Assembly: GCF_014844095.1 (NCBI RefSeq) | Contig: NZ_CP062163.1 | Span: forward strand, 620,001-684,000 | Origin: Brevibacillus sp. JNUCC-41 | GTDB taxonomy: Bacteria > Bacillota > Bacilli > Bacillales > DSM-1321 | DNA length: 64,000 bases | Direction: 5' to 3' | Shown: positions 32,886 to 42,323 of the stretch, in pieces | How positions within the stretch are numbered: the first letter of the stretch is position 1 | Layout of the letters: the number at the start of each line of letters is the position of its first letter | Made by a program: the position numbers and the translations under genes | The notes under the pieces: generated by a model | Database searches by the model: none | What the model saw: the letters and a program-made list of their open reading frames with translations, nothing else | What the model was told of the DNA's origin: nothing

Positions 32886-33812
32886 ATGAAAGCAATGGTA
32901 TGCACAAAATACGGTTCACCCGATGTACTGGAACTCCAAGAGCTGGCAAAACCAACGCCCAAGGACAACGAAGTTCTGGTAAAGGTTCATGCGGCAACAG
33001 TGGCTTCAGGGGACATAAGAGTCCGTAGTTTTAATAGCCCCTTCTTATTATGGCTGCCGATGCGGATCTTCCTGGGTCTTAGAAAACCGCGAAAACCGGT
33101 ACTCGGAGTGGAACTGGCCGGGGAGATAGAGGAAACGGGAAGAAATGTAAAAAAATTTAAAAAAGGCGACCAGATTTTTGCCATGACTGGAATGAATTTC
33201 GGGGCTCATGCCGAATACACATGTTTACCAGAAGACGGGCCGATCGCAATGAAGCCTGCCAATGTGACCTATGAGGAAGCGGCCGCCGTTTCTTTTGGAG
33301 GAACGACAGCCCTTCATTTTTTCAGAAAAGGCAAGATCCAGGACGGACAAAAGGTCCTCATCTACGGTGCATCCGGGTCGGTAGGTACTTCAGCCGTACA
33401 GCTTGCCAAATACTTTGGAACAGAAGTTACCGGAGTATGCAGTGCCGCTAATTTTGAATTGGTGAAATCATTGGGAGCAGATGAGGTAATTGATTATACG
33501 GAAGAGGATTTCACGGAAAGACAAGAGCGATATGACATCATCTTTGATGCAGTCGGGAAAAGCTCGAAAGCCGCTTGCAAGAAAGCACTGACCCCGAACG
33601 GGCGATACGTGTCCGTCGAAGGGCAAGGAATAGCAAAGGTACTTACGGAAGATTTATTACTCCTAAAGGAGCTAATCGAAACTGGAAAAATAAAATCAGT
33701 CATTGATAAACGCTACCCGCTGGAACAGCTTCCCGAGGCTCATAGATATGTAGAACAAGGACATAAAAAGGGAAATGTAGTGATAACCTTGGTTGATCAT
33801 GGTAGACCCTGA
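32886..33812 (+). CDS. Zinc-free MDR-family NAD(P)-dependent oxidoreductase
   Basis: This 308-residue medium-chain dehydrogenase of the quinone-oxidoreductase type starts [20 protein letters not shown]. It has the NADP-binding stretch [20 protein letters not shown] and the usual [16 protein letters not shown]. The Cys/His ligands of zinc alcohol dehydrogenases are absent. It probably reduces activated double bonds or quinones. GAAGGAG precedes the ATG. Followed within about 100 bases by a small membrane gene. Confidence 0.9.
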   Translation: MKAMVCTKYGSPDVLELQELAKPTPKDNEVLVKVHAATVASGDIRVRSFNSPFLLWLPMRIFLGLRKPRKPVLGVELAGEIEETGRNVKKFKKGDQIFAMTGMNFGAHAEYTCLPEDGPIAMKPANVTYEEAAAVSFGGTTALHFFRKGKIQDGQKVLIYGASGSVGTSAVQLAKYFGTEVTGVCSAANFELVKSLGADEVIDYTEEDFTERQERYDIIFDAVGKSSKAACKKALTPNGRYVSVEGQGIAKVLTEDLLLLKELIETGKIKSVIDKRYPLEQLPEAHRYVEQGHKKGNVVITLVDHGRP

Positions 33813-33907
33813 AATAACCTACTTCGATGTCATTATGCAGGAAGTGTTGAAACTTCTTCCAGCATTAAACGTATATGGAAGATATATAAACATTCCTGGA
33901 GGACTCA

Positions 33908-34261
33908 ATGAATATAGATGCAATCGTACGATTAGTTTTCATGTTAGGGATTCCGGCCTTCATGATGTGGCGGGGTTATAAAAAGATGTCAGAAGAAGAA
34001 CGAAATGATGTGAAGACCGATTTTACGAGTAAGCGTTTTATCTCTACAATTGGTTTAGTGGCACTCAGTCTACTATTCTTTTTGCTTGAACCAATTTTTG
34101 AAATGACTTGGATGAAGAGGATTGGCGCTGTATTTCTATTTATCGGAATAATGGTGAGCATTGTTTTGACATGGGTAGATGCCCCCTTAAAAAGGAAGGC
34201 AGTGCTAAAAATTATCACTTTATTAATCGCCCTGTCTATCATGTTATGGGCGAATTATTAA
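33908..34261 (+). CDS. Small membrane protein with four hydrophobic segments
   Basis: The 117-residue product starts MNIDAIVRLVFMLGIPAFMM behind a strong GGAGGACTCA. It has four hydrophobic segments separated by charged loops (KKMSEEERNDVKTDFTSKRF after the first) and ends LIALSIMLWANY. No family recognised. Possibly co-transcribed with the oxidoreductase gene. Confidence 0.75.
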   Translation: MNIDAIVRLVFMLGIPAFMMWRGYKKMSEEERNDVKTDFTSKRFISTIGLVALSLLFFLLEPIFEMTWMKRIGAVFLFIGIMVSIVLTWVDAPLKRKAVLKIITLLIALSIMLWANY

Positions 34262-34454
34262 ATAGTACAGCCCTCTGCACCTATTCTTCTATCCTGTTAT
34301 CATTTTTCTCCCAGTTTGATTTCATAAATCTAATAAACTATTAAGAAAACATAGTCTTGTAATCATGGATCGGGATGAGCCATTCCGCCCCCTCCAGACG
34401 ATAACCAAATGGGAAGAAAAGTCAGTTTACCTATAGTTTTTTTATTAAAAAAAC

Positions 34455-34552
34455 GCTTCAGTTGATTGGAGCGGGTGTTCGAGACTCCTGCGGGAAAAAC
34501 GCGTCTAGGGGAGACCCCGCAGAAAGCGAGTACCCTACGTTCCAATCAATGT
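34455..34552. repeat. Dispersed GC-rich intergenic repeat, medium-length copy
   Basis: GATTGGAGCGGGTGTTCGAG, GACTCCTGCGGGAAAAACGC, AGGGGAGACCCCGCAGAAAG and CGAGTACCCTACGTTCCAAT correspond to the 24188-24322 copy with the inner GCGCAAAAGCGC part deleted. Ends GATTGG and CCAATC are inverted. Confidence 0.8.
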
Positions 34553-34671
34553 TATTATCGAATTACACCTTTTAAACACGAACATTAAATTATATTTATA
34601 TTTTAACGTTCACTTTTTTTATTGATTATCTATTATTTGTTTGTTATATTAGCAAAGTAATAATCGTAATT

Positions 34672-34875
34672 TACTCGTATATGCTCGGAAATATGGTCTG
34701 AGCGTTTCTACCTGGTTCCCGGTGAAAGAACTAGACTACGAGTTAAAGTATTCGGCTGCCCGCTTTCTTGAGCAGCAAATGATTTAGCATGATAATCATT
34801 TTGCTTAATCAACTTTACTTTGACTATCGTAGGTCTAGAAGACAGAAATCATTCTGCCGTTCTGGACCTTTTTCT
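34672..34875 (+). promoter_or_regulatory. Purine riboswitch (guanine type) with transcription terminator
   Basis: The aptamer (34672-34744) has P1 ACTCGTA/TACGAGT and the conserved segments ATATGG, GTTTCTACC and the three-way-junction strand GACTACG. The C following GA in that strand is the specificity base, so guanine/hypoxanthine is predicted and not adenine. TCGTAGGTC at 34827-34835 can pair with the 3' side of P1 (GACTACGA) as antiterminator and overlaps the 5' arm of the terminator at 34831-34875. Ligand binding should therefore switch transcription off. The regulated gene is the lipoprotein nucleosidase at 34934. Confidence 0.93.
34831..34875 (+). terminator. Riboswitch expression-platform terminator
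   Basis: AGGTCTAGAAGACAGAA pairs with TTCTGCCGTTCTGGACCT, followed by five T residues. Confidence 0.88.
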
Positions 34876-34933
34876 ATGACCGCAACTGCGAGTGTATCAA
34901 ACAATCGAATAATATGTTTTAAGGAGAAATTAT

Positions 34934-35815
34934 ATGAGAAAAAACATGTTTAAAAAGTACACGATATTAGGAATCATCACATTACTTTTCGTATCGGTGA
35001 TTGCAGCATGCAGCTCTGCTTCCAAAAATGAAACGGTCGAAAAAAAGACTCAAAGGCCTATCATGATCCAAGGTCCAATGCCCATCGAAGCTGAAAATTT
35101 CGCGAAAAGGTTAAAAAATGTTAAAGAAGAAAAATCAGGAGATTTTGTATTTTACATTGGAACGTTAGACAATTATCCTGTAATCGTTGCAAAAACAGGA
35201 AAAGGGATGGAAAACACAGCTGCCGCTACAGCATTGGCCATTGAAAGATATAACCCTATTGCCATCATCAATCAAGGGACATCAGGCGGACATGATCCAA
35301 ACTTAAACGTTTTTGATATCGTTTTAGGAAAAAGAACGGTAAACCTAGGTTCATTGAAAACGGCAGATAAAACTGAAAACCAAGGAATTGATCCAACCAT
35401 TTGGAAACCGATGGACCTAATGGCTTCTGAAGGAAGTGCAGGAGAAGATCCTAACGCTGAAAAGCCACGCTTCTACGAGGGAGATAAGGATTTACTCGCT
35501 GCTGCTCATGCAGTTAAAGATACTTACACAAAAGGTAAGGTTGTCGATGGCACGATCGGTTCTGCAGACGTTTGGAATAATGAAGTGGATCGGATTAAGT
35601 GGTTCCATACGAAATATGGTACATCTGTTGAGGAAATGGAAGGAGCTTCGGCTGCCCAAATCGCCAAAGCTTACGATGTTCCCTTCTTAGGTATACGAGT
35701 GCTATCCAATAATAAAGTGAATGGCGGTAAATATAACCCGAATACAGCAGCAGCCAATCAAGAATATGTTTATGAAGTAGTCAAAAAATATATCTCCACG
35801 ATGCCAAGCAAATAA
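34934..35815 (+). CDS. Lipoprotein nucleoside phosphorylase/nucleosidase (PNP/UDP family)
   Basis: The 293-residue product has a lipoprotein signal with lipobox IAAC and Cys26. The mature part matches the MTA/SAH-nucleosidase fold: PIMIQGPMPIEAE, the GKGMENTAAATAL phosphate/base loop, INQGTSGGHDPNLNVFDIVL, VEEMEGASAAQIAKAYDVPF (the catalytic-site EMEG) and a final DVP(F)-type helix. It should cleave nucleosides outside the membrane, freeing purine bases for uptake. The upstream purine riboswitch supports a purine-salvage role. The long loop around PTIWKPMDLMASEGSAGEDP is absent from short cytoplasmic MtnN enzymes. Confidence 0.88.
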   Translation: MRKNMFKKYTILGIITLLFVSVIAACSSASKNETVEKKTQRPIMIQGPMPIEAENFAKRLKNVKEEKSGDFVFYIGTLDNYPVIVAKTGKGMENTAAATALAIERYNPIAIINQGTSGGHDPNLNVFDIVLGKRTVNLGSLKTADKTENQGIDPTIWKPMDLMASEGSAGEDPNAEKPRFYEGDKDLLAAAHAVKDTYTKGKVVDGTIGSADVWNNEVDRIKWFHTKYGTSVEEMEGASAAQIAKAYDVPFLGIRVLSNNKVNGGKYNPNTAAANQEYVYEVVKKYISTMPSK

Positions 35816-35848
35816 GGCCGGCCCGTAAGCATACTATAATGAAATAAA

Positions 35849-35891
35849 GAAGAGCACATATTATATACGATAATATGTGCTCTTCTTTTAT
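35849..35891. terminator. Bidirectional terminator
   Basis: AGAAGAGCACATATTAT pairs with ATAATATGTGCTCTTCT across six bases, with A and T flanks, between convergent genes. Confidence 0.9.
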
Positions 35892-36268
35892 TCGCTGAGG
35901 GCTGTGCCCGATTCTTCCTCCTTGCAAAGTAATAGGCTGAGGTTATTCAGCGTATAGAGTCTAGCGGTAAAAATGAATAAATCGCTGTAGTTGTTTTCAA
36001 CGTACTCTTCAATGATCCCCATCCCTTTCCTGAATCTATCAACTAATAAATGCGTGTAGTTTTCATCCCATGTAAACCGATTGATTCGTTTTAGTTCATC
36101 TGCCAATACTTGAAACTTGAACTCCTCGACAAGAAGCTTCAATTGATACAATTTATCTCTATTTAAACAAAAGCAATTATTTTCATTTTCATGATTTTCC
36201 CTGACGAATGTAATGAAACCATTTATATTATCAGCCAGCATATTCGCTATTCGCATCTCGAAGTTCAT
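35888..36268 (-). CDS. Hypothetical helical protein
   Basis: About 126 residues from ATG 36268 (behind GAGGGGATG), starting MNFEMRIANMLADNINGFIT. It is predicted mostly helical, with the CFCLNRDKLYQLKLLVEEFK and RLYTLNNLSLLLCKEEE segments. No membrane span or signal. Not recognised. Confidence 0.65.
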   Translation of the reverse strand: MNFEMRIANMLADNINGFITFVRENHENENNCFCLNRDKLYQLKLLVEEFKFQVLADELKRINRFTWDENYTHLLVDRFRKGMGIIEEYVENNYSDLFIFTARLYTLNNLSLLLCKEEESGTALSE

Positions 36269-36410
36269 TTCTAACATCCCCTCAATGTCTGGAATCTATA
36301 TGAAGAGTGTATGATTTGAAATGATATTTTAACACCAACAATTAATTCTTTTAAGATAGATTCCTTTATTTCGCCTATGCATTTCCTACTATGATAGATT
36401 TCAAACAAAA

Positions 36411-36441
36411 AAATTGCCCCCATTCTTTCCAAGGGGACAAT
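36411..36441 (-). terminator. Terminator of the ZIP transporter gene
   Basis: On the minus strand ATTGTCCCC pairs with GGGGGCAAT, followed by seven T residues. Confidence 0.85.
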
Positions 36442-36454
36442 CACTTTTTCGTTA

Positions 36455-37180
36455 TCACATCGAATCCAGAACCAAAGAAATAAGCAGGCCGGCGGCGGCG
36501 AAAATGCCCGTCATCGGTCCTCCGTCTTCATATGCTTCAGGCATCATCGTCGAGGCAATCATGGCGATGATTCCGCCGCCTGCAAATGCCGCCATCGCTG
36601 CCAGGATATAGTCCGGGGCATGATCGAGGAATAGATAGCCCGACATTGAGGAAAGTGCCGAAATGAGCAATACGGATAACCACAGCAGCATGATTTTCTT
36701 CTTGGAATAATCACTTTTGAGCAGACCTGTTGTACTTGAGAGCCCTTCCGGAATATTAGAGATGAAGATGGCAATGACCAATAGCCAGCTTACCGAGCCG
36801 CCGCTTATTAAGCTGGCGCCAATCATGATCGACTCCGGTATGGCATCCATCACCGTCCCGATGAAAATGGCTAGGCCTGCTTCCTTCGTAGAGCTATTAT
36901 TGGACCGTTTCCTTTTATCTGCACCTTTTTTGGAAATAAGAAAATCCAAGGCGGTAAATACGGCGGCCCCTGTTATGAATCCGATCCCCGTCGCCCAGAT
37001 TCCTCCATCACTCACCGAATCAGCAAGCAGCTCATATGCCGCTGCACCGATCAATACACCCGTACCAAAAGCCATAATATAGCCAATGATGTTTTTCTTT
37101 ATCGGAATGAAGATGGCGGCTAATGCGCCAAGCAGGACAGCAGAACCCGAAACCCCTCCCCAAAAGACCGCATTCCACAT
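36455..37180 (-). CDS. ZIP-family metal transporter
   Basis: This 241-residue membrane protein from ATG 37180 (GGGGGAAC upstream) has about eight hydrophobic segments. The metal-site helices show the ZIP patterns DAIPESIMIG and ISNIPEGLSSTTG (HxxxE replaced by DxxPE/NIPEG). The C-terminus GGGIIAMIASTMMPEAYEDG also fits. Such proteins move zinc or other divalent metals. The 29-residue extension to 37267 has no ribosome binding site and is unlike the family. Confidence 0.88.
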   Translation of the reverse strand: MWNAVFWGGVSGSAVLLGALAAIFIPIKKNIIGYIMAFGTGVLIGAAAYELLADSVSDGGIWATGIGFITGAAVFTALDFLISKKGADKRKRSNNSSTKEAGLAIFIGTVMDAIPESIMIGASLISGGSVSWLLVIAIFISNIPEGLSSTTGLLKSDYSKKKIMLLWLSVLLISALSSMSGYLFLDHAPDYILAAMAAFAGGGIIAMIASTMMPEAYEDGGPMTGIFAAAGLLISLVLDSM

Positions 37181-37271
37181 AGAGTTCCCCCATTTCCTTT
37201 TTATAGGATAGTGTACCCTGGTAGATGCTGGGGTAAACAAGGGGCTGCTTTTTGTAAATTCCAGCAAAAAA

Positions 37272-37290
37272 AAGCAGTTATATTCGCTGC
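37272..37290 (-). terminator. Short terminator of the coiled-coil gene
   Basis: GGCAGCGAATATAACTGC followed by eight T residues on the minus strand; the stem is only four to five bp. Confidence 0.55.
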
Positions 37291-37291
37291 C

Positions 37292-37630
37292 TTATATGAC
37301 TGATATTTGCGGTTTTCCTTCTTCTCTTTCACTAACCTTTTCAATTTTATCGACAAACATTTGAAAAACCTTTCTCTTTTCTTCCAGCTCTTTTATTGAT
37401 TCTTTCAATTCATTCAATTTTTGTTCAAAAGGTTTATGATAGAGCTCGCGGATATTTCGAATGATTTCATCATTTATAGTGGATTGTACAACTTGTTTGG
37501 TAATATTGAACTTATAGGAATAAACCTGAAGATCACGCTTAACTTCTTCATACTCTTTTTCTATCCCATTTAACACATCACTGATTTCTTCATTCCATTC
37601 CACTAAAGCCTTTTTCACATGTTCCTCCAC
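37292..37630 (-). CDS. Hypothetical coiled-coil protein
   Basis: 112 residues, highly charged and helical: WNEEISDVLNGIEKEYEEVK, then QKLNELKESIKELEEKRKVF. Probable coiled coil; no signal or membrane span. Upstream GGAGGAAC supports the start. Unrecognised. Confidence 0.65.
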   Translation of the reverse strand: MEEHVKKALVEWNEEISDVLNGIEKEYEEVKRDLQVYSYKFNITKQVVQSTINDEIIRNIRELYHKPFEQKLNELKESIKELEEKRKVFQMFVDKIEKVSEREEGKPQISVI

Positions 37631-37827
37631 CTTTATTCCCCCTCTTTAACAACAAAAAATTCATTTCCATAAAAACTTATTTTATCAAAACTTCATTTCG
37701 GTTTCTTTTCGGCTAAGTTACTTAACATATAAGTTTCATTAAAAACAGATAACAGCGAGTTACGAAACACTTTTGAAAAATGACATAGAATGAAACATGA
37801 CAACTATAACCTATGGAGGTGTTCAGA

Positions 37828-38322
37828 ATGATTCATATAGTTAAACCAGGTGAAACACTGACACAGATTTCCAGGGACTATCGAAAACCGCTATCGGCAA
37901 TCATCACTGCTAACCCGAACATAAATCCAAATGTCATTTATCCTGGTCAACCCATCATGATTCCTGGTTTTCCCCCTCCTGATACCATACCATTTAGAAT
38001 CGATGTGTCCGTTAACAATCATAATCTAAGGCTGCTAAAAAATGGAGTCCTGCAAAAACAATATCCAATCGCTGTTGGAAGAATGCTATTCGGTACACCA
38101 GTAGGACAATTCATCATCATTAATAAAGTCCCAAACCCCGGAGGCCCATTCGGTACAATGTGGATGAGTTTATCAAAAGAACACTATGGCATTCATGGAA
38201 CGAATGATCCCAGCTCGATCGGTAGAGCTGTCTCAAAGGGCTGTATTCGCATGCATAATCGGGACGTGGAGGAATTATCAAGGATCGTTCCAATCGGGAC
38301 ACCGGTCACGATTCATCCTTAA
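37828..38322 (+). CDS. LysM-YkuD L,D-transpeptidase
   Basis: The 164-residue protein starts [20 protein letters not shown], an N-terminal LysM repeat, followed by a YkuD catalytic domain. The active-site motif is [20 protein letters not shown] (catalytic Cys). Bacillus YkuD is a spore-cortex-associated L,D-transpeptidase of the same architecture and size. GGAGGTGTTCAG decides ATG 37828; the upstream ATG at 37813 overlaps that site. No classical signal peptide, as in YkuD. Confidence 0.93.
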   Translation: MIHIVKPGETLTQISRDYRKPLSAIITANPNINPNVIYPGQPIMIPGFPPPDTIPFRIDVSVNNHNLRLLKNGVLQKQYPIAVGRMLFGTPVGQFIIINKVPNPGGPFGTMWMSLSKEHYGIHGTNDPSSIGRAVSKGCIRMHNRDVEELSRIVPIGTPVTIHP

Positions 38323-38351
38323 TGTATTAAACCTGGATACTTTTTTCATTC

Positions 38352-38378
38352 AAAAAAAGGCAGGGATTTCCCCTGCCA
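38352..38378. terminator. Bidirectional terminator
   Basis: GGCAGGG pairs with CCCTGCC between A and T runs, ending both the transpeptidase and the symporter operon. Confidence 0.85.
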
Positions 38379-38384
38379 TTTCTA

Positions 38385-39986
38385 TCAATTCATATTTATC
38401 GGCCAATAATAAAATACTAGTGTAACCATGATGATCATGACGCCGCTGATCATCAAATAGGTTGGGTATCTGCGGGTGATGTTCATTTCTTTTTGCTCGT
38501 CTATTTCAAATGGGGTTTGAAGGATATTTGCTTGAAACTCCCTTTCTTCGATGGAGATCGTTCCATACTTGGAGCCAATGATGAGTGCACCTATGCTTAA
38601 GATTAAGCCTATGATGACAGGATTGAAGTAAACGGGAAGGCTTATTCCGAACATGCCGAGGCTTTCTCCGAGAATCACGCCAAAGAAGCCGAACACGATG
38701 CTCCAAAAGGCTCCTTCTTTCGTTACCTTCTTTGAAAATACGCTTGATATGGCAATCGGTCCCCATGATGCCGCAAATAATGTTGCCGCAAAGTAGCCGA
38801 TCCACATGACGGCTGGCGGCTGGAACAATCCAATGAATAAGATGATCAAGCTGATCACGACCATGGAAATGCGGCTGGCCCGTAATAGATGTTGATCGGT
38901 GTATTCCTTTTTCCGGGATTGTTCCATGATATCCCTTGTTATACTGCTTCCTATTATTTGCAGGAAGCTCGAACAGGATGATAATGCCGCAGCCATGATG
39001 CCGCTAACGATGATGACTCCAAGCCATGTCGGGACAATATTCATCGCTGCCCAAATGAATACCTTTTCCGTCGGTGCGATATCCGCTTTAATGGTGGTGA
39101 TTGTCGATATGCTGATATGGAGGAAAAAATAGACGGTCAAAATGGATATCGTTGCCCATACGCCGGCCCGGATGGCTACGTGTTCATTCTTAGCCATCAA
39201 ATATCGGCTGCTTTGCCATGGACTCACTGCAATGACAATGCCCCAGACCAAGCCCATGATGACTGCCCAGGCCAACGCTTCCCAAGGAGTGCCCATCGTT
39301 GCGCCAGGTCCGGTAATGCCATGCCAGCTTAATAAATCAGGCCGTTCGGCCAGGTTTGCCGCTTTAGTAACGGCATCAGGGAAACCGCCTGCTGATTTGA
39401 TAATATAAGGAAAGCTAATATACGTTGCGATCGAGAATAAAAAGAACATCACGGTATCATTCACCATGACCCCCTTCGCACCTGAGAGAATAGTAAAGGA
39501 TGAATACACGACCCACATGATCACCAGGGCTATTGGATAGGAAACCCCGGAAACCTCGGCCAATAAAACGGCTGCCCCTTGGGTAACGGCAACTAAGTAT
39601 GCTGCGATTCCGAGAATCGTCGTGATGGCAGCTGCCAGGCGGACCTTCTTGGAACGAAAGCGGTTACCAAAAAATTCAGGAACCGTCAATGATTTGCTTC
39701 TTCTTAAATACCTGCCAAACAGGAATACCCCGAAAATATAGCCGCTTGCATTAAAAATAACGAGAATAAGCAGCAGGATCGGATACCCTTCATAGGAAAA
39801 CCCCGCTTCTCCCATGAAAGATACCGTACTTAGGAAAGAGGCAACAAGCGTACCGGTTATCATCAATGTGTTTCCGCTCCGTCCAGAAACATAATACTCC
39901 TCTGAGCTTTTCACTTTCCTGAATAAGAAAATGCCGATCGAGACATATACACAAAAGGATACGATAATACCAAGCAGAAAGGCCAC
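38385..39986 (-). CDS. Sodium:solute symporter (SSS family)
   Basis: The 533-residue protein has about 13 membrane spans. YYVSGRSGNTLMITGTLVAS near the N-terminus and SLTVPEFFGNRFRSKKVRLA are typical SSS segments. SRYLMAKNEHVAIRAGVW and ALSSCSSFLQIIGSSITRDI follow. It probably imports an organic substrate with sodium. GUG 39986 begins directly after the stop of the tiny upstream gene. The substrate is not evident; the neighbouring FadH/StcD-like oxidoreductase suggests an N-methylated or unsaturated compound (inference). Confidence 0.9.
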   Translation of the reverse strand: MAFLLGIIVSFCVYVSIGIFLFRKVKSSEEYYVSGRSGNTLMITGTLVASFLSTVSFMGEAGFSYEGYPILLLILVIFNASGYIFGVFLFGRYLRRSKSLTVPEFFGNRFRSKKVRLAAAITTILGIAAYLVAVTQGAAVLLAEVSGVSYPIALVIMWVVYSSFTILSGAKGVMVNDTVMFFLFSIATYISFPYIIKSAGGFPDAVTKAANLAERPDLLSWHGITGPGATMGTPWEALAWAVIMGLVWGIVIAVSPWQSSRYLMAKNEHVAIRAGVWATISILTVYFFLHISISTITTIKADIAPTEKVFIWAAMNIVPTWLGVIIVSGIMAAALSSCSSFLQIIGSSITRDIMEQSRKKEYTDQHLLRASRISMVVISLIILFIGLFQPPAVMWIGYFAATLFAASWGPIAISSVFSKKVTKEGAFWSIVFGFFGVILGESLGMFGISLPVYFNPVIIGLILSIGALIIGSKYGTISIEEREFQANILQTPFEIDEQKEMNITRRYPTYLMISGVMIIMVTLVFYYWPINMN

Positions 39987-40127
39987 TTACATCCCCACCT
40001 TTTCAATCGGATCTTTTGCTTTTATCTCTTCTTGACTTCTTTTCATTTTCACTAGAAACACCTTTGTGATCCACCCCATGACAATTAAGGAACCCCCATA
40101 ACTTAAAGAGAAAATCAACTCGCCCAT
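39987..40127 (-). CDS. 46-residue symporter accessory membrane protein
   Basis: The frame from ATG 40127 reads MGELIFSLSYGGSLIVMGWI, then TKVFLVKMKRSQEEIKAKDP and ends VGM; the TAA is followed immediately by the symporter GUG. It has one membrane span and a basic tail. Such tiny proteins precede some SSS transporters and are annotated as symporter small accessory proteins. The translational coupling supports a subunit role. AAGGGGG provides the ribosome binding site. Confidence 0.8.
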   Translation of the reverse strand: MGELIFSLSYGGSLIVMGWITKVFLVKMKRSQEEIKAKDPIEKVGM

Positions 40128-40171
40128 TTTTTGACCCCCTTATCAAAATAGAAATAATCAATAGTTAAATA

Positions 40172-40187
40172 TGCAATATCCATACCA
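40172..40187 (-). promoter_or_regulatory. Sigma-54 promoter of the symporter operon
   Basis: The minus strand reads TGGTATGGATATTGCA, with GG/GC spacing of the -24/-12 class, 45 bases before the accessory gene. Confidence 0.8.
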
Positions 40188-40225
40188 AGTTTTTGAATAT
40201 TCAGATTTCAACGGAGGCAAATTTA

Positions 40226-41989
40226 TTAATCGTCATGATGGCTAAATTGATACTTGCCTAGTTTGCGCATGATCGTCGTTTGGCTGACCTCCAGGGCCTT
40301 GGCCATTTTTCGGGTTGATTTATAGGTGGAAAGGGCCTGGGACAATAATTGCTTTTCCGTTTCCTCTAACGCTTTTTTTAAGGGAATGATTCCTGTTAAA
40401 TTGACTAGTGCCGTATCTTTGTAGGTTAAGTCGGAAGGCAAATCCTCTATCGTTACGATAGGTTTCCTGGCCGTCACGACAATCTGTTCAATTACATTTT
40501 CCAATTCCCGAACATTGCCCGGGTAATCCTGCAGCTGCAGAATTAACTTCGAATGATCATCGATCGCGATGGATTGACCGTACTTTTCATTGAATTTCTT
40601 CAGAAAATAATCGGTTAATAATAGAATATCTTCCTTCCGCTCACGCAGCTGCGGTATTTCCATCGGAACGACATGCAGCCGATAATAGAGATCTTCGCGG
40701 AACTGATTATTTTTGATCATTTGCTTCAAGTCTTTATTTGTAGCGGAGATGATGCGGATATTCACCTTTTTCTCCTTCGTTCCTCCCACCTTCATGAACG
40801 TTCTGTCCTGGACCAGATGGAGAATTTTCACTTGAATGTCGAGCGGCATTTCCCCGATTTCATCAAGAAACAGCGTACCGCCATCAGCACTCTCAACAAG
40901 CCCTTGTTTCCCATGCTTATTGGCTCCCGTGAATGCACCGCTTTCGTAGCCAAACAGCTCGGATTCGATTAATGCCGATGGAATCGCGCCGCAATTCACT
41001 TGAATGAATTTCTTATCCTTTCTGCTGCTAAGATCATGAATGACCCTTGCTAATACGCCTTTCCCGACTCCGGTTTCACCATGGATGAAGATCGATGAAT
41101 CCATCGGTGCGACTTTTTCAGCTAGTTCCAAAACCTTTATCATCTTATCCGAATTTGTAATGAAGTTATTGAACGAAACGGTTCTCGAATTCTCATGCCG
41201 GGCTCGCTGGTTCCGAAGGTTCACTCTGTTCAATTGACTCTTCATCTCAACCAATTCGGTGATATCCCTGGAATTCGAAACGATTCTATATAAGTTCCCC
41301 TCCTCATCAAAAATCGGCTTCGCTGTGCTGAATACAGTCAGCCCATGCGGATACGTTTGCTCCGCTGAATGGATCGCTTTCGTTTTCATGGTCTTTAATG
41401 TAACCGAATTGACGATCAGCCCCTTTTCAACTAACTCTTTAATGTTCTTATTAATAAAGGCCTCCGGCGGCAGCCCTGTAAGCTTCTTACACGCTTCACT
41501 CACGAATAACGTGTCCCCGTTGGCATCGGTCACGAAAATTTCATCATAGCTGGAATCCAGGATTTGCGTCAGCTCTTTGACCTTCTTTCTTGTCACCTCA
41601 AGCTCTTCATGTAGTGATTCATTTAAGCTTATTAAGCTCTTAATCTTCTGTTTAAGCAGAATTTCCCTGGCTTCAGTGATCGGATAGCATCTATATTGGT
41701 TATCGCCATATTGAATCACAAAATCATAGGTGCACATATCCTCTTCACTTAGCTTATCTAAATCCTCCACAACGACAAACGATGTATTCAGATAAGCCGT
41801 GATTTCTTGATCATGACCCTCACTATCCAATCTCTTCAAAAAGAAACCTTCCTCTAATATGCCGAGGATTTCCAAGTGATTTTTCATGACAATAAAAGGA
41901 GAAGAATTGATTTTCAGTAAGGATTTTATATCCAAAATGGAAATATCGGAAAATACAATTAGTGATTCTTTTTTTACTTCCGTATCCAC
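40226..41989 (-). CDS. PAS/AAA+ sigma-54-dependent activator
   Basis: This 587-residue protein has an N-terminal sensory part with a PAS domain at about 138-250 (SSYDEIFVTDANGDTLFVSE to NSRDITELVE). The AAA+ domain has Walker A GETGVGKG near 304, a classical GAFTGA loop and GGTLFLDEIGEMPL. A Fis-type helix-turn-helix ends it (TRKMAKALEVSQTTIMRKLG). It lies between two sigma-54 promoters facing outward, at 40172 (symporter) and 42229 (oxidoreductase), and probably activates both. The signal is unknown. Confidence 0.9.
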   Translation of the reverse strand: MDTEVKKESLIVFSDISILDIKSLLKINSSPFIVMKNHLEILGILEEGFFLKRLDSEGHDQEITAYLNTSFVVVEDLDKLSEEDMCTYDFVIQYGDNQYRCYPITEAREILLKQKIKSLISLNESLHEELEVTRKKVKELTQILDSSYDEIFVTDANGDTLFVSEACKKLTGLPPEAFINKNIKELVEKGLIVNSVTLKTMKTKAIHSAEQTYPHGLTVFSTAKPIFDEEGNLYRIVSNSRDITELVEMKSQLNRVNLRNQRARHENSRTVSFNNFITNSDKMIKVLELAEKVAPMDSSIFIHGETGVGKGVLARVIHDLSSRKDKKFIQVNCGAIPSALIESELFGYESGAFTGANKHGKQGLVESADGGTLFLDEIGEMPLDIQVKILHLVQDRTFMKVGGTKEKKVNIRIISATNKDLKQMIKNNQFREDLYYRLHVVPMEIPQLRERKEDILLLTDYFLKKFNEKYGQSIAIDDHSKLILQLQDYPGNVRELENVIEQIVVTARKPIVTIEDLPSDLTYKDTALVNLTGIIPLKKALEETEKQLLSQALSTYKSTRKMAKALEVSQTTIMRKLGKYQFSHHDD

Positions 41990-42323
41990 ACAATCACCCC
42001 ATAATTTGATATCGAACCGATTTTGTTACACTTTTTGGGGCGGCAAAGAAATAAGCGCCCCTCTCATTAGCAACGAATGTCCATATACCAACCAAATTTA
42101 AAGCTGAACCTTTTATGAATCACCACTTTTCAAAAAAGGTTCAGTTATCTATATATAAAATACTAGATTCATGGGCCATACCCTCTTTATCAAAGTAAAA
42201 AAACGATTAATCATCACCATTCCCCGAACGGCATGATTATTGCATATTGAACCTGTATAGGGATAGGTAGAGGGCGATTGGTGCCCTCTATACTCTCATT
42301 CTATCTAACATTAGGGAGTGGTC
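41990..42323. other. Regulatory gap before the oxidoreductase gene
   Basis: No gene. It contains the divergent region of the activator gene and the -24/-12 site at 42229. No clear palindromic activator site could be picked out by eye. Confidence 0.6.
42229..42244 (+). promoter_or_regulatory. Sigma-54 promoter of the oxidoreductase gene
   Basis: CGGCATGATTATTGCA has the -24 GGCA and -12 TTGCA elements at correct spacing (one edge mismatch), 80 bases before the gene. Confidence 0.78.
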
